Source: Lachnospira pectinoschiza (lineage in GTDB: Bacteria; Bacillota; Clostridia; Lachnospirales; Lachnospiraceae). Taken from it: DNA of 64,000 nt. Each line of letters begins with the position of its first letter. Position 1 is the stretch's first letter. The stretch spans positions 1-64,000 of the forward strand of contig NZ_JAJCRR010000003.1 of assembly GCF_020564355.1 (NCBI RefSeq), in the 5' to 3' direction. The translations under genes and the position numbers were made by a program. This document shows positions 44,613 through 54,800 of this stretch, piece by piece. Below the pieces are notes generated by a model. That model was not told the DNA's origin, did not search any database, and saw only the letters and a list, made by a program, of their open reading frames with translations.

Positions 44613-45332
44613 ATGGAAATCGCAATTTTAATGGCGGCGGGCATGGGTACACGCATGCGCCCGCTGACCGATGTTACGCCGAAGCCGCTTGTAAAGGTAC
44701 ACGGCACATCAATGATTGAAACGATTATGAAGGGGCTGGAACGCAGAAACGTATCAAAGATTTACGTTGTTGTTGGATACAAAAAAGAGCAGTTTGCATA
44801 TCTGGCAGAAAAATATGACAACGTGGAACTGATTGAAAATACGGAATTTGAAACGATTAACAATATTTCGTCTATTCATGCGGCAAGAAAAGTTATGGGA
44901 ACGGCAGACTGCTTTATCTGTGAAGCGGATTTGTATATTTCGGATTTATCTATTTTTGATGCAGAACTTTCACGTTCCTGCTATTATGGCAAAATGGTTC
45001 CGGGTTTTTCCGATGACTGGGTGTTTGACTGGGATGGAGAACGTATTACACGTGTCGGAAAAGAAGGGACAGACCGTTATAACATGGTCGGCGTTTCCTA
45101 TTTTAAGAAAGCAGATGCGGCAGTTATCCGCGATGCCATTGATGCAGCATATGAAAAGCCGGGTTATGAGGGCTTATACTGGGATGAAATTGTAGACCGG
45201 CAGTTAGATAAGTTAAACCTTGACATTCATCCGGTTGAAAAAGAGCAGATTGTTGAAATTGACTCTGTGGCAGAGCTGGCAGTGATTGATGAAAGCTACC
45301 GTGAGGTATTGGAAAAAATGCAGGCAGAATAG
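44613..45332 (+). CDS. LicC-like nucleotidyltransferase, probable CMP-2-aminoethylphosphonate synthase
   Basis: 239 residues. Sugar-phosphate nucleotidyltransferase fold: ILMAAGMGTRMRPLTDVTPKPLVKV at the N-terminus (key part GMGTRMRPLT), NNISSIHAAR (about 88-97) and ICEADLYI. The NNxSS motif is typical of LicC (CTP:phosphocholine cytidylyltransferase) and of PntC-type enzymes that activate 2-aminoethylphosphonate. Because it lies between the PEP mutase and decarboxylase genes, CMP-AEP is the more likely product than CDP-choline (inference). The fusion protein upstream carries a second, unrelated cytidylyltransferase domain. Confidence 0.82.
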   Translation: MEIAILMAAGMGTRMRPLTDVTPKPLVKVHGTSMIETIMKGLERRNVSKIYVVVGYKKEQFAYLAEKYDNVELIENTEFETINNISSIHAARKVMGTADCFICEADLYISDLSIFDAELSRSCYYGKMVPGFSDDWVFDWDGERITRVGKEGTDRYNMVGVSYFKKADAAVIRDAIDAAYEKPGYEGLYWDEIVDRQLDKLNLDIHPVEKEQIVEIDSVAELAVIDESYREVLEKMQAE

Positions 45333-45357
45333 GTCTGTATCAGAATGGAGATAAAAA

Positions 45358-46485
45358 ATGCAGGTTCAGAAGTTTGTTGAAATTATCGGTGCAGAGTTTT
45401 ATGCAGGTGTACCGGATTCACAGTTAAAAGCACTGTGCAACTATTTAATAAATACATATGGGATAGATTCCCGACATCATGTGATTGCCGCAAATGAAGG
45501 AAATGCGGCGGCGCTGGCGGCAGGATACCATCTGGCAACAGGAAAGGTGCCGGTTGTCTATATGCAGAATTCCGGCGAAGGAAATATTATCAATCCGGTG
45601 GCATCACTTTTAAACGACAAAGTGTATGCAATTCCGATGATTTTTGTTGTGGGCTGGAGAGGAGAACCGGGGGTTCATGACGAGCCGCAGCACATTTATC
45701 AGGGTGAAGTAACGATAAAACTGCTTGAAGATATGGATATCAAGCCATTTATCGTGGGAAAAGAAACTACAGAAGAAGAATTAAAAGCTGCCATGGATGA
45801 CTTTAAAACTGTGCTTGCACAGGGAAAAGATGCTGCCTTTGTAATCCGCAAGGGTGCGCTCTCTTATGATGAAAAAGTTGTTTATAAAAATGACAATACG
45901 ATGATGCGTGAAGATATTATCCGCCATATTACAGACGTTTCCGGAGAAGACCCGGTGATTTCCACAACAGGAAAGGCAAGCCGTGAGTTATTTGAAATCC
46001 GTGAAGCAAAGAAGATGAGCCATAAATATGATTTCCTGACAGTCGGTTCCATGGGACACAGCTCATCAATTGCACTCGGTGTTGCAGAAAGTATGCCGGA
46101 TACAAAAATCTGGTGTATCGACGGTGATGGTGCCGTGCTGATGCACATGGGAGCTATGGCACTGCTCGGAGCGAATGCGCCAAAAAATATGGTGCACGTT
46201 CTGATTAATAACGGCGCACACGAAACGGTTGGCGGCATGCCGACTGTCGGCGGTAATATTGACTGGATTGGTGTGGCAAAATCATGCGGCTATCCGAATG
46301 CAGTATCCGTAGATACGTTTGAAGCACTTGATGAGGCTTTAAAGGCAGCGAAAAACCGCAGCGAATTAAGCCTGATTGAAGTGAAATGTTCTATTGGTGC
46401 AAGAGAGGACCTTGGACGTCCGACGACAACAGCGCTTGAAAATAAAGAAAATTTCATGGCGTATTTAAAAGAGTTAAAGGGTTGA
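45358..46485 (+). CDS. aepY: phosphonopyruvate decarboxylase
   Basis: 375 residues, thiamine-diphosphate enzyme. N-terminal Pyr domain with FYAGVPDSQLKALCNY and HVIAANEGNAAALAAG, where Glu of NEGNA is the usual TPP glutamate; C-terminal PP domain with CIDGDGAVLMHMGA (Gly256-Asp257-Gly258) ending in VLINNGAHETVGGMPT, the metal/diphosphate GDG...NN motif. It removes CO2 from phosphonopyruvate, making PEP mutase effectively irreversible. Its stop codon lies inside the upstream part of the SRP RNA promoter. Confidence 0.93.
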   Translation: MQVQKFVEIIGAEFYAGVPDSQLKALCNYLINTYGIDSRHHVIAANEGNAAALAAGYHLATGKVPVVYMQNSGEGNIINPVASLLNDKVYAIPMIFVVGWRGEPGVHDEPQHIYQGEVTIKLLEDMDIKPFIVGKETTEEELKAAMDDFKTVLAQGKDAAFVIRKGALSYDEKVVYKNDNTMMREDIIRHITDVSGEDPVISTTGKASRELFEIREAKKMSHKYDFLTVGSMGHSSSIALGVAESMPDTKIWCIDGDGAVLMHMGAMALLGANAPKNMVHVLINNGAHETVGGMPTVGGNIDWIGVAKSCGYPNAVSVDTFEALDEALKAAKNRSELSLIEVKCSIGAREDLGRPTTTALENKENFMAYLKELKG

Positions 46486-46490
46486 CAATC

Positions 46491-46519
46491 TTGACAATCC
46501 GGGCCATAAAAGGTATAAT
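46491..46519 (+). promoter_or_regulatory. promoter of SRP RNA gene
   Basis: Consensus TTGACA (46491-46496), 17-base spacer, TATAAT (46514-46519). Its start point, about 46526, coincides with the predicted RNA 5' end. A second TTGACA lies 9 bases upstream. Confidence 0.93.
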
Positions 46520-46524
46520 CAAAG

Positions 46525-46793
46525 AACCGCGCAGCCGGGGCATTAGCGGCGCCTTGTACCTGCAATCCGCTATAGCAGGGGTGATATCGGGCCGAGGGCA
46601 GTTTTCTGTAGAGCTGCCCGGTATAAGTGGTGTTGACGTCTGGGTCTTTCGCAACAGGAATTCATGAACCATGTCAGGTCAGGAATGAAGCAGCATTAAG
46701 TGAAACCTCCTGTGTGCCGGAAGGGTGCCTGGGCCGAGCTAACTGTACCGGTAACGTCTGTGGACAGCTGTACGACGTCCGGTGCGCGGTTTT
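46525..46793 (+). ncRNA. ffs: signal recognition particle RNA, large Bacillus type
   Basis: About 269 nt. Closing stem AACCGCGCAGCCGG with CCGGTGCGCGGTT. The conserved SRP54-binding hairpin has ATGTCAGGTCAGGAATGAAGC with GGAA tetraloop-like centre and AGCAGCATTAAG, then GTGCCTGGGCCGAG. The length and extra 5' part indicate the form with an Alu domain. It lies directly upstream of dnaX, as scr does in Bacillus subtilis. Function: targeting of membrane and secreted proteins with Ffh. Confidence 0.92.
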
Positions 46794-46816
46794 ATGATGA
46801 GAATTGTTTTCGTCAG

Positions 46817-46862
46817 CACATATTATATGTAACACATATTACGTGTAACACATAGTATGTGG
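46817..46862. repeat. three tandem 16-bp palindromic repeats
   Basis: CACATATTATATGTAA, CACATATTACGTGTAA and CACATAGTATGTGG follow directly one after another at 46817, 46833 and 46849. Each is itself palindromic, and a T7 run follows at about 46867. They probably end SRP RNA transcription but could also bind a protein ahead of dnaX. Confidence 0.6.
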
Positions 46863-46949
46863 TGGCTTTTTTTACATTTATAAAGTAAAAGCAGTTCGCA
46901 GCGGTATTTTTAGAAAAGCGCCGTCCGTGGCGGCAGAATGAGAGAAAAT

Positions 46950-48644
46950 ATGGCATATCAGGCATTATATAGAAAATGGCGTCCTTTGGAATTTGAAGAT
47001 GTCAAAGGACAGGAACATATTGTTACAACATTAAAAAATCAGATACGGGCAGACAGAATCGGGCATGCGTACCTTTTCTGCGGAACGCGCGGAACCGGTA
47101 AGACAACCGTGGCAAAGATTTTTGCAAAGGCGGTCAACTGCGAGCATCCGGTGGACGGCAGTCCGTGCGGGGAATGTCCGACCTGTAAGGCGATTGCCGA
47201 AGGGCGTTCCATGAATGTCATTGAAATCGATGCCGCATCGAATAACGGTGTTGACAATATTCGTGAAATCCGTGACGAAGTCCAGTATTCACCGACGGAG
47301 GGCAGGTATAAGGTTTATATCATCGATGAAGTGCATATGCTTTCCATAGGGGCATTTAATGCACTGTTAAAAACACTGGAAGAACCGCCTGCATACGTTA
47401 TTTTTATTCTGGCGACAACGGAGGCACATAAGATACCGGTTACGATTCTGTCGCGCTGCCAGCGCTATGACTTCCACCGCATTTCTATTGAAACGATTGC
47501 AGGGCGGTTATCGCAGCTGATGGAAGCGGAACATATCAATGTCGAAGAAAAGGCAATCCGGTATGTTGCCAAGGCGGCGGACGGTTCCATGCGAGATGCG
47601 TTAAGTCTGTTAGACCAGTGCATCGCCTTTTACCTCGGACAGGATTTAAAGTATGAAAATGTGTTAGAGGTGCTTGGTGCGGTGGACACGGCGGTATTTG
47701 CCGAAATGCTGTCGTACATTTTAAAGGCGGATACGTATGCGTGCATGCAGCTTTTAGAGCAGATTATTATGCAGGGCAGGGATTTAGGACAGTTTGTCAG
47801 TGACTTTGTATGGTATTTAAGAAATCTGCTGCTTGTAAAGACAACGGATGATGAAGCGAAGGCGGAAGACATTATCGATGTTTCGGCAGATAATTTAGAG
47901 CAGTTAAAAAAAGACAGTAAACAGGTCGATGTCGATACACTGATGCGCTATATCCGCGTGCTGTCGGAGCTGGCAAATGAGCTGAAATTCTCAACACAGA
48001 AGCGTATTAAAGTCGAAGTGACACTTATTAAGCTGACGCGTCCGGCGATGGAACAGCGGCAGGATATGGGCGATGTGATAAGCCGCATCACCCTGCTTGA
48101 GCAGGAAATGCAGGAAGCCATGGAAGCGTTAAAAAACGGCGTGGCGGCAGGTACTCCGTTTGCGGCAGGTACACAGGGCATAAGCGGTATGGCAGATATA
48201 GCGGGTGCGGCAGGCAATGCCAGCGGCTATGCAGGCAATGCCAGCGGCTATGCAGCAGGCATGGCAGTGTCCCAGCCGGCACAAAAGCGCGTAATAGAGG
48301 CAATGCCGGAGGATATTAAGCAGCTGGCAAAGCAGTGGGACTCCATTGTCCATTCGATTGAAGAACCGCTAAAGCGCACCCATTTATTAAATTCACATGT
48401 AACGCTTGCAGAGGATGGGCAGAGTCTGGAACTGATGACGTCTTCCCCGACAGCCTATGAGCTGTTTTCAAGGGAAGATGACAAGGCAGAACTGGTTGCG
48501 CTCATTGAGGAGCGGACAGGAATCCATGTGAATCTGATTGTTACAAAGCTACAGGATGGAGAAGATTTTCAAAATCGATTTACAGATATCAGAGAATCCG
48601 TTAATATGGAAATAGAAGTAGATGATAAGGAGGAATATATCTAA
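46950..48644 (+). CDS. dnaX: DNA polymerase III subunits gamma and tau
   Basis: 564 residues. N-terminal AAA+ clamp loader: [19 protein letters not shown] (key part WRPLEFEDV), P-loop GTRGTGKTT, zinc cysteines [16 protein letters not shown], Walker B IIDEVHML, and [10 protein letters not shown] (SRC motif). Linker about 395-445 carries Gly/Ala-rich repeats, then the short tau tail. ATG 46950 gives the conserved M-[AS]-YQALYR start; a frame start 12 bases upstream lacks support. Followed by ebfC and recR with one-base overlaps, the standard Gram-positive order. Confidence 0.95.
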   Translation: MAYQALYRKWRPLEFEDVKGQEHIVTTLKNQIRADRIGHAYLFCGTRGTGKTTVAKIFAKAVNCEHPVDGSPCGECPTCKAIAEGRSMNVIEIDAASNNGVDNIREIRDEVQYSPTEGRYKVYIIDEVHMLSIGAFNALLKTLEEPPAYVIFILATTEAHKIPVTILSRCQRYDFHRISIETIAGRLSQLMEAEHINVEEKAIRYVAKAADGSMRDALSLLDQCIAFYLGQDLKYENVLEVLGAVDTAVFAEMLSYILKADTYACMQLLEQIIMQGRDLGQFVSDFVWYLRNLLLVKTTDDEAKAEDIIDVSADNLEQLKKDSKQVDVDTLMRYIRVLSELANELKFSTQKRIKVEVTLIKLTRPAMEQRQDMGDVISRITLLEQEMQEAMEALKNGVAAGTPFAAGTQGISGMADIAGAAGNASGYAGNASGYAAGMAVSQPAQKRVIEAMPEDIKQLAKQWDSIVHSIEEPLKRTHLLNSHVTLAEDGQSLELMTSSPTAYELFSREDDKAELVALIEERTGIHVNLIVTKLQDGEDFQNRFTDIRESVNMEIEVDDKEEYI

Positions 48645-48994
48645 TGGCAAAAAGAGGTGGATTTCCGGGAGGTATGCCGGGCAACATGAACAATCTGATG
48701 AAGCAGGCACAGAAAATGCAGAAGCAGATGGAAACACAGCAGGCAGAGCTGGAAGCAAAGGAATTCAGTGCGGCAGCAGGCGGCGGTGTTGTAGAAGTAA
48801 CCGTTACCGGTAAAAGAGAGGTTACAAAGGTCAAGATTGACCCGGAAGCCGTAGATCCGGATGATGTAGAAATGTTAGAAGATTTAATTATGGCAGCAAC
48901 CAACGAAGCACTCCGCAAGTGTGAAGAAGAATCACAGGCGCAGATGTCTAAGATTACCGGAGGACTTTCAGGACTGACAGGAGGCCTGTTCTAA
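48644..48994 (+). CDS. ebfC: nucleoid-associated protein YbaB/EbfC family
   Basis: 116 residues. [22 protein letters not shown] (key part [10 protein letters not shown]), [18 protein letters not shown] and [19 protein letters not shown] are the family signatures; a dimeric DNA-binding protein. Its ATG overlaps the dnaX stop codon (TAATG) with AAGGAGG upstream, and its stop overlaps the recR ATG. Confidence 0.94.
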   Translation: MAKRGGFPGGMPGNMNNLMKQAQKMQKQMETQQAELEAKEFSAAAGGGVVEVTVTGKREVTKVKIDPEAVDPDDVEMLEDLIMAATNEALRKCEEESQAQMSKITGGLSGLTGGLF

Positions 48995-49590
48995 TGGACA
49001 TTTACAGCGGTCATATGAACAAGTTAATAGAACAGCTGTCGAGATTACCAGGGGTTGGGGCAAAAAGCGCCCAGCGCCTGGCATTTCACATTATAAATAT
49101 GCCAAAAGAAGAAGTTGAGGGACTGGCATCTGCCATGACGGATGCCAAAGCGCATATTAAATACTGTAAAGAATGTTTTACGCTGACAGATGATGAAATC
49201 TGCCCGATCTGTGCCAATGAAAAGCGCGACCACAGTACGATTATGGTGGTGGAACAGACACGCGATATGGCGGCATATGAAAAGACCGGAAAGTATGAGG
49301 GTGTCTATCATGTACTGCACGGCGCAATCAGCCCGATGCTTGGCATCGGTCCGTCCGACATTAAGTTAAAGGAACTGATGAAACGGCTCGAAGGCGATGT
49401 GCAGGAAGTCATCATTGCAACCAATTCAAGTCTTGAAGGTGAAACGACAGCGATGTATATCAGCCGCCTGATTAAGCCGACAGGCATTAAAGTAACCCGC
49501 ATTGCAAGCGGTGTGCCGGTTGGCGGCGATTTGGAATATATCGACGAAGTGACACTGCTGCGTGCATTGGACGGCAGAACGGAATTGTAG
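48994..49590 (+). CDS. recR: recombination protein RecR
   Basis: 198 residues, typical length. N-terminal helix-hairpin-helix ([16 protein letters not shown]), C4 zinc finger [16 protein letters not shown], and Toprim domain with [16 protein letters not shown]. It acts with RecO and RecF in gap repair. Overlaps ebfC by one base. In Bacillus recR is followed by yaaL and bofA; here an SMC-like operon follows after 6 bases. Confidence 0.97.
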   Translation: MDIYSGHMNKLIEQLSRLPGVGAKSAQRLAFHIINMPKEEVEGLASAMTDAKAHIKYCKECFTLTDDEICPICANEKRDHSTIMVVEQTRDMAAYEKTGKYEGVYHVLHGAISPMLGIGPSDIKLKELMKRLEGDVQEVIIATNSSLEGETTAMYISRLIKPTGIKVTRIASGVPVGGDLEYIDEVTLLRALDGRTEL

Positions 49591-49596
49591 GATACT

Positions 49597-51093
49597 ATGT
49601 TAAACGATATTATTACAGAACACAAAGAGCGTATGCTCAATCTCAAAAAATATTATCCTTTTTTTAAGCTGATGGATGTATCCTTTGCCCAGTTTCAGGA
49701 AGGCAGATATGAAATGCTGGACATGGGATATATTGTCATGGGGATTCTGCGCTTTTTTATTGAGGAGAATAACTTTAAAGAAAAGGACGTCACTTACCCG
49801 GAATATCTGGACTTTATTACATCATTGCTCAAACGGGACTTTGGGCTGAATCTTTCAGCACAGGAATACAAAGAACTTGCCGATTACATTTTCGATAAAA
49901 TTAAAAATGAAGGCAGACCGTTTACATTTCCATATTATGATCCTATTGAAAAGAAAAAATGTATTTCACGTATCAAGGTACTGGAAAGTGCCATCCGTGA
50001 CCATACGGTATGGTATTCCATCAGTTCCGATGCAATTGAATTCTATCTGGATACGAAAGAAATTAAAGAAGAAAGCAGAATCAGTGTGCAGCAGCTGCTC
50101 TTAGAAAAAATGATACAGGCACAGAATTTTCAGGGCGGCAAAGATGTGATTGTGCGGATTAATGAAGAAGTGGCACGCCTACAGCGCAGAAAAAATGAGA
50201 TTATGGAATTGCTCGGCAAAGATGTCTTTGCGGGGATTGAAGCGTATGAAGATTTTGTCCATACGGGTATGCGCTGGTTTGATGAAGAAGAAAAGCTGTT
50301 TAAGAAAAATAAAGATTTTATCGAGGGTGCGCTTGCAAAGATGGAAGCCGAACCGGTACAGTCGGAGAGCTATTACCGTACTTTAAAGGAGATTTACGAG
50401 CTGGACAGCCAGTTACAGATAGCCATGACAAGGCACGGACAGCTTTTATCGGCATGTACACAGATGCAGCAGATGACAGAAGAAGCCGTGAAGCGGGCAA
50501 AACTCGGACGGTTAAGAAGCCATATCCATTTTGGGGCGCTTCTGACAGATTTAATCCGCAGCGACAATGCGGGATTGTTAGAACAGCTTTTGTCACCGGT
50601 ATTACTGCCGCATATAAAGAAGCGGTTTACGCTGGATTCACTTGACGAGGCACTGACCGTGAAGCCAAAGCAGGCAGAAGCGGCGGAGAAAGTAGAAGAA
50701 GAACCGCCGCAGGAAATTCAGTTTGCAGATGAAATGGAAGATCAGCGTATTCGTAAAAACTATACATTTTTAATGAATAATCTGCTGGCGGCATTTGAAA
50801 AGAGAGATACGTTTACGCTTTCGGAATTTGGCGCGGCAATGAGCAGAATGTATTCGCCGGATATTTTAAAAAATGCGGATTACTATTCCTTTTTTGTCAA
50901 CCTGTGTCAGAAACAGGAGTATGTCATCGGCGGTCAGACGGAAAACGAGAGTTTTCTCGATGACATTTTAAGCGGCGCATTTGCAGACCGTGAACCGGTA
51001 CATTTTACGATTACGCCAAAATCCGCAGGAGCGCAGGACGAACAGCCAATGGAACAGTCTGAACTGGTGTTTGAACGGAAGGGAACAAAGTAA
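49597..51093 (+). CDS. JetA/MksF-like kleisin of a Wadjet-type SMC complex
   Basis: 498 residues. N-terminal helical domain (YPFFKLMDVSFAQF, about 14-27, then RYEMLDMGYIVMGILRFF), the segment YSISSDAIEFYLDTKEIKEES (key part YLDTKEIKE, about 136-150), a long coiled coil (about 160-320), and a C-terminal region about 390-498. This is the layout of JetA/MksF, the kleisin of bacterial SMC-like condensins, rather than of ScpA. It begins 6 bases after recR and overlaps the jetB-like gene, so recR may be cotranscribed with it. Assignment rests on pattern and on the two following genes. Confidence 0.7.
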   Translation: MLNDIITEHKERMLNLKKYYPFFKLMDVSFAQFQEGRYEMLDMGYIVMGILRFFIEENNFKEKDVTYPEYLDFITSLLKRDFGLNLSAQEYKELADYIFDKIKNEGRPFTFPYYDPIEKKKCISRIKVLESAIRDHTVWYSISSDAIEFYLDTKEIKEESRISVQQLLLEKMIQAQNFQGGKDVIVRINEEVARLQRRKNEIMELLGKDVFAGIEAYEDFVHTGMRWFDEEEKLFKKNKDFIEGALAKMEAEPVQSESYYRTLKEIYELDSQLQIAMTRHGQLLSACTQMQQMTEEAVKRAKLGRLRSHIHFGALLTDLIRSDNAGLLEQLLSPVLLPHIKKRFTLDSLDEALTVKPKQAEAAEKVEEEPPQEIQFADEMEDQRIRKNYTFLMNNLLAAFEKRDTFTLSEFGAAMSRMYSPDILKNADYYSFFVNLCQKQEYVIGGQTENESFLDDILSGAFADREPVHFTITPKSAGAQDEQPMEQSELVFERKGTK

Positions 51094-51821
51094 TGGAAAG
51101 CAGAAATATAGAAAAGGCACTGGAAATATCCGCAAAACTGGCGGCGGGGGAAACGGTAAGCGAGCAGGGGACAAATGCTGCCCTGTATCAGGAATACAGT
51201 ACCAACCCGGAAGTGTATGATATGGTATTGTTGTCGTTAAAGAAAATGGAACTTTCGGTTTATGAATATAATAATTCGCTGTTTGCCGCGCCAAAAGCGC
51301 ACGGCAGCCTGTTTGGCTACAGCAATGAAGCGCTGCGCCGGGAGCTGGGACTGCGTACCAACGGCGAACTCTATCTGGCGTATTTTATCATCTATAATAT
51401 TATTATGGAGTTTTATACGGATACCATCAGTGCAACGTATGCCGAATTTGTCCGCGTGGAAGACATTGTCCGCAAGGTGGACGATACAACGGCAGGCATT
51501 GTGGATAAGAAAAACGGCTTTGTTTTAAGTGAAATTGAGGAAAACAGCTTCCGCAGCCTTGCGTTAAGCTGGGACAGCCTGCCGGCGGCAACCGTGGAAT
51601 TGTCGGAATTAAGGGCGGCGAAGAATTCCAAGTCGGGTTTTGTAAAGCTGGTCTGTAACTTTTTAGTCAGCCAGCAGTTATTAAGTGACAATCAGGAGCG
51701 GTATTATCCGACAGACCGTTTCCGCGCAGTTGTTGAAAATTATTTTGACGAATCCAGAGGAAGAATCATGGAATTGTTAGACCAGTCAGGAGAGGAGAGG
51801 GACGAACATGCCGCAGATTAA
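51093..51821 (+). CDS. JetB/MksE-like subunit of the SMC complex
   Basis: 242 residues. Mostly helical, with winged-helix-like sections; LFGYSNEALRRELGLRTNGELYLAYFIIYNI (key part NEALRRELGLRTN, about 75-87) and RTYPTDR-like ERYYPTDRFRAVVENYF near the C-terminus resemble the MksE/JetB (DUF6063-type) subunit. Small accessory subunit that binds the kleisin. Start overlaps the stop of the previous gene (TAATG); its end overlaps the next gene by 14 bases, so the three are translationally coupled. Confidence 0.68.
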   Translation: MESRNIEKALEISAKLAAGETVSEQGTNAALYQEYSTNPEVYDMVLLSLKKMELSVYEYNNSLFAAPKAHGSLFGYSNEALRRELGLRTNGELYLAYFIIYNIIMEFYTDTISATYAEFVRVEDIVRKVDDTTAGIVDKKNGFVLSEIEENSFRSLALSWDSLPAATVELSELRAAKNSKSGFVKLVCNFLVSQQLLSDNQERYYPTDRFRAVVENYFDESRGRIMELLDQSGEERDEHAAD

Positions 51822-54800
51822 CAGAATCCGTGTAAACAATGTAAAATACAATTTCGGTACGCAGTATTACGATGACTTTATGATGCGTTTTCACTGCCGT
51901 AACACGATTTATGACCTTGCAAACGGCGGCGGAAAGAGTCTTTTAATGCTGCTGCTGCTTCAAAATGTGATTCCGAACTGTACGCTTGATGAAAAACAGC
52001 CGGTTGAAAAGCTGTTCCGTCCGGGCGGCGGCAATACAGTGATCCACTCATTGATTGAATGGAAGTTAGATACCGCTAACAACGACGGCTATAAATATAT
52101 GACAACGGGATTCTGCGCAAGAAAGGCAAAGGATACGGAAGCAGACGGCACGGAAGCGGACGGCATATCCGGGCGTTTTTCTGCGGCAGAAGAAGCACCG
52201 GCGGGACGTGACAATGCCAGCGTGGAATATTTTAACTACTGTATTTTTTACCGGGAGTTTGGTGAAAACGATATTAAAAATCTGCCGCTGACAAAAAACG
52301 GGGAGCGCATTACTTATAATGGTTTAAAGCAGTATCTGCGGGAGCTTGAACATAATGATTTCCACGTTTCGGTAAAAATATTTGACCGAAAGGGCGAATA
52401 TCAGAGTTTTATCAGCAAGTATGGGCTGTATGAGAGCGAATGGGAAATTATCCGCGGCATCAATAAGACCGAAGGACATGTAAGAACATATTTTGAAACC
52501 AATTATAAGACAAGCCGTAAAGTTGTAGAGGATTTATTAATAGAAGAAATTATCCAGAAATCTTTCCACAATAAGCTGGCAGTGGGCAATGACGAAGGTC
52601 AGATGGCACAGACACTGCTTGATATTAAGGATACGCTTGCCAGACTGTCAAAGAAAAATGCACAGATTACCAATTATGATAAACAGATGGAGCTGCTCGA
52701 TGCTTTTTCAGAGTATATTCTGGGATACCGCTCTTTATATGAAGAAAAGGGAAATCTGCGGGGACAGCTGTTAAAGCTGCTTATGCAGTGCAGACAAAAT
52801 CTGTCGGGATATCGCGCGCAGGAAGAAAAGCAGAAGGACGAACTGCTTCATTTACAGGAAGAATTATTAAAACAGCAGCGCATGATCCAGACTGCAGAAG
52901 TGCTTACAGAACAGGCTTCCCTTGCGGGAATGGAAGAACTGATTGCTGCAAATGAGAAGAAGCGGGCATATTTTAAGGAACAGGAAGAACACTTAAAAAG
53001 GCAGATGGAAGAAACGGAAAGTCTGGTAGAATACCGCGAATATTTACAGTATCAGAAGCTCTACGATGAACTTTTGGCAGCCATTGCGGCAAACGGACAA
53101 ACGGATGAAGAACTGACAAAACAGCTCTATGCACTGGCAGCGGTGATTGTGCCACAGCTTGTACAGAAAAAGAATGCTGCCGGTGAAGAATTGCAGAATG
53201 CAGAAACACAGTACCGGGCGTGTCAGAAAGAAGCGGCACAGGCAAAGGCAGATTATCAGGAATTACTGGGCGGGGCTGCGGCGGCAGAACAGATTGCAGT
53301 GCATACTGCCAAAGAGATTGAACAGGCAGAAAAAGAACTGGGTGCCTGTATGGAACAGGCAGGAATCCTTGTGATGGAAAAGGCAGGTGAAGAATACAGT
53401 GCCTGCACACAGAAAATTAAAGAACAGGAAGAACAGCTTTTACAGACCGAGGGACAGCTTTCACAGGTGGAAGCACTGCTTTCAAAGGGCAGACAGCAGC
53501 AGGCATCCTGCCGTGCGCGGATTGAACTGCTGACAGAACAGTTAGGACAGGCGGAAACCAAAAAAGAACAGGAACAGAAAGAAAAGCAGCAGCTTTTACA
53601 GTTAAAGGCCGTCTATGGGGAACAGGATACCCGCCGGGCATGCCGCGTTGTATTGGATAACCACCGCAGACTGGAAGCGGAATGTGAGCAGCTTACCGCT
53701 GACTGTACGCAGCTTACGCAGTTCCTTGAAAATATGAAGCACGGGATATTCAGTGCGGGCGGAAGACACCGGGAGAAGGTAAAAAGCTATCTTTCAGGAC
53801 GGTACGGAGAAGATGTAAAAGAAGGCAGCGAGTGGCTTTCGGGGCTTTCGGAAGATGAAAGAAAACAGGTGCTTGCCGCATTCCCATATGCCGAGTATGC
53901 ATTTATTGTTGAAAACGATTTTTCAAGAATCAAAGAAGACCCGGTGCTTGCGGACTTTGGCAGAAGTGCCTATGTGATTCCGGTATTGTCTGCACAGGCG
54001 GCAAAAGCACAGCTTACGGCAGAAAATGAACAGTATGTTGTATATGCTAGAAAGGATATGGCATTTTTAAAGGATGAAAAGCTGCGCGGGCGGGAAGAAA
54101 AGCTGGCGCAGGAAGAACTGGCGGCGGCACAGGAAAAACTGGTCAGACTGACCGACAGAAAAGAAATTGTCTGGAATGACTACGTGCGCATACAGGAACT
54201 TTCAAAGCTGGAAGAAGAACCGGCAAAGAAAGAGTTTGAAGCGCTGTCTGTGCGTTTAGAGGAACTGCAAAAGGAAGCACAGCGTTTACAGGAAGAAATG
54301 GAACAGGAGGAAGCCCTGCGTAAAAAAGGCCGGGAGCGGAAAGCACAGGTGCAGGAAAAGCTGGCACAAAACCGGGAGCGGTATCCATACGTGCAAAAGT
54401 GCGCAAAACTGGCAGAGAGTCTTCTTGTACAGTACCGTGAAAAGCAGGAATACACGCAGAGGGCGGCAGATGCAAAGCAGGAACAGCTCTTAAAAGAGCA
54501 GGAAATGCAGGCGCAGGAAAAGGCAGAACAGACCGCCTTACAGCGCAAAAATGCACTGGCAGAAGAATATGACCGTCTGCAAAGCCGTCTTGACAAGCGT
54601 TATCAGGCATATATAAGCGTGGAAGCCGACGGCGGACAGTCCGCAGGAATTCATGTGCTGCAGTCAGCGGCGGATGGCAGTGCGGTAGCAGGGTTAGCGG
54701 ATGCTGACGGACATGCGCTGTCATTAGAACAGCTGGAGAACCGCTTTGCGGGAGTGAAAAAGGCATTGGATGAAAAAAATGCTGATGTGCATGATAAAGA

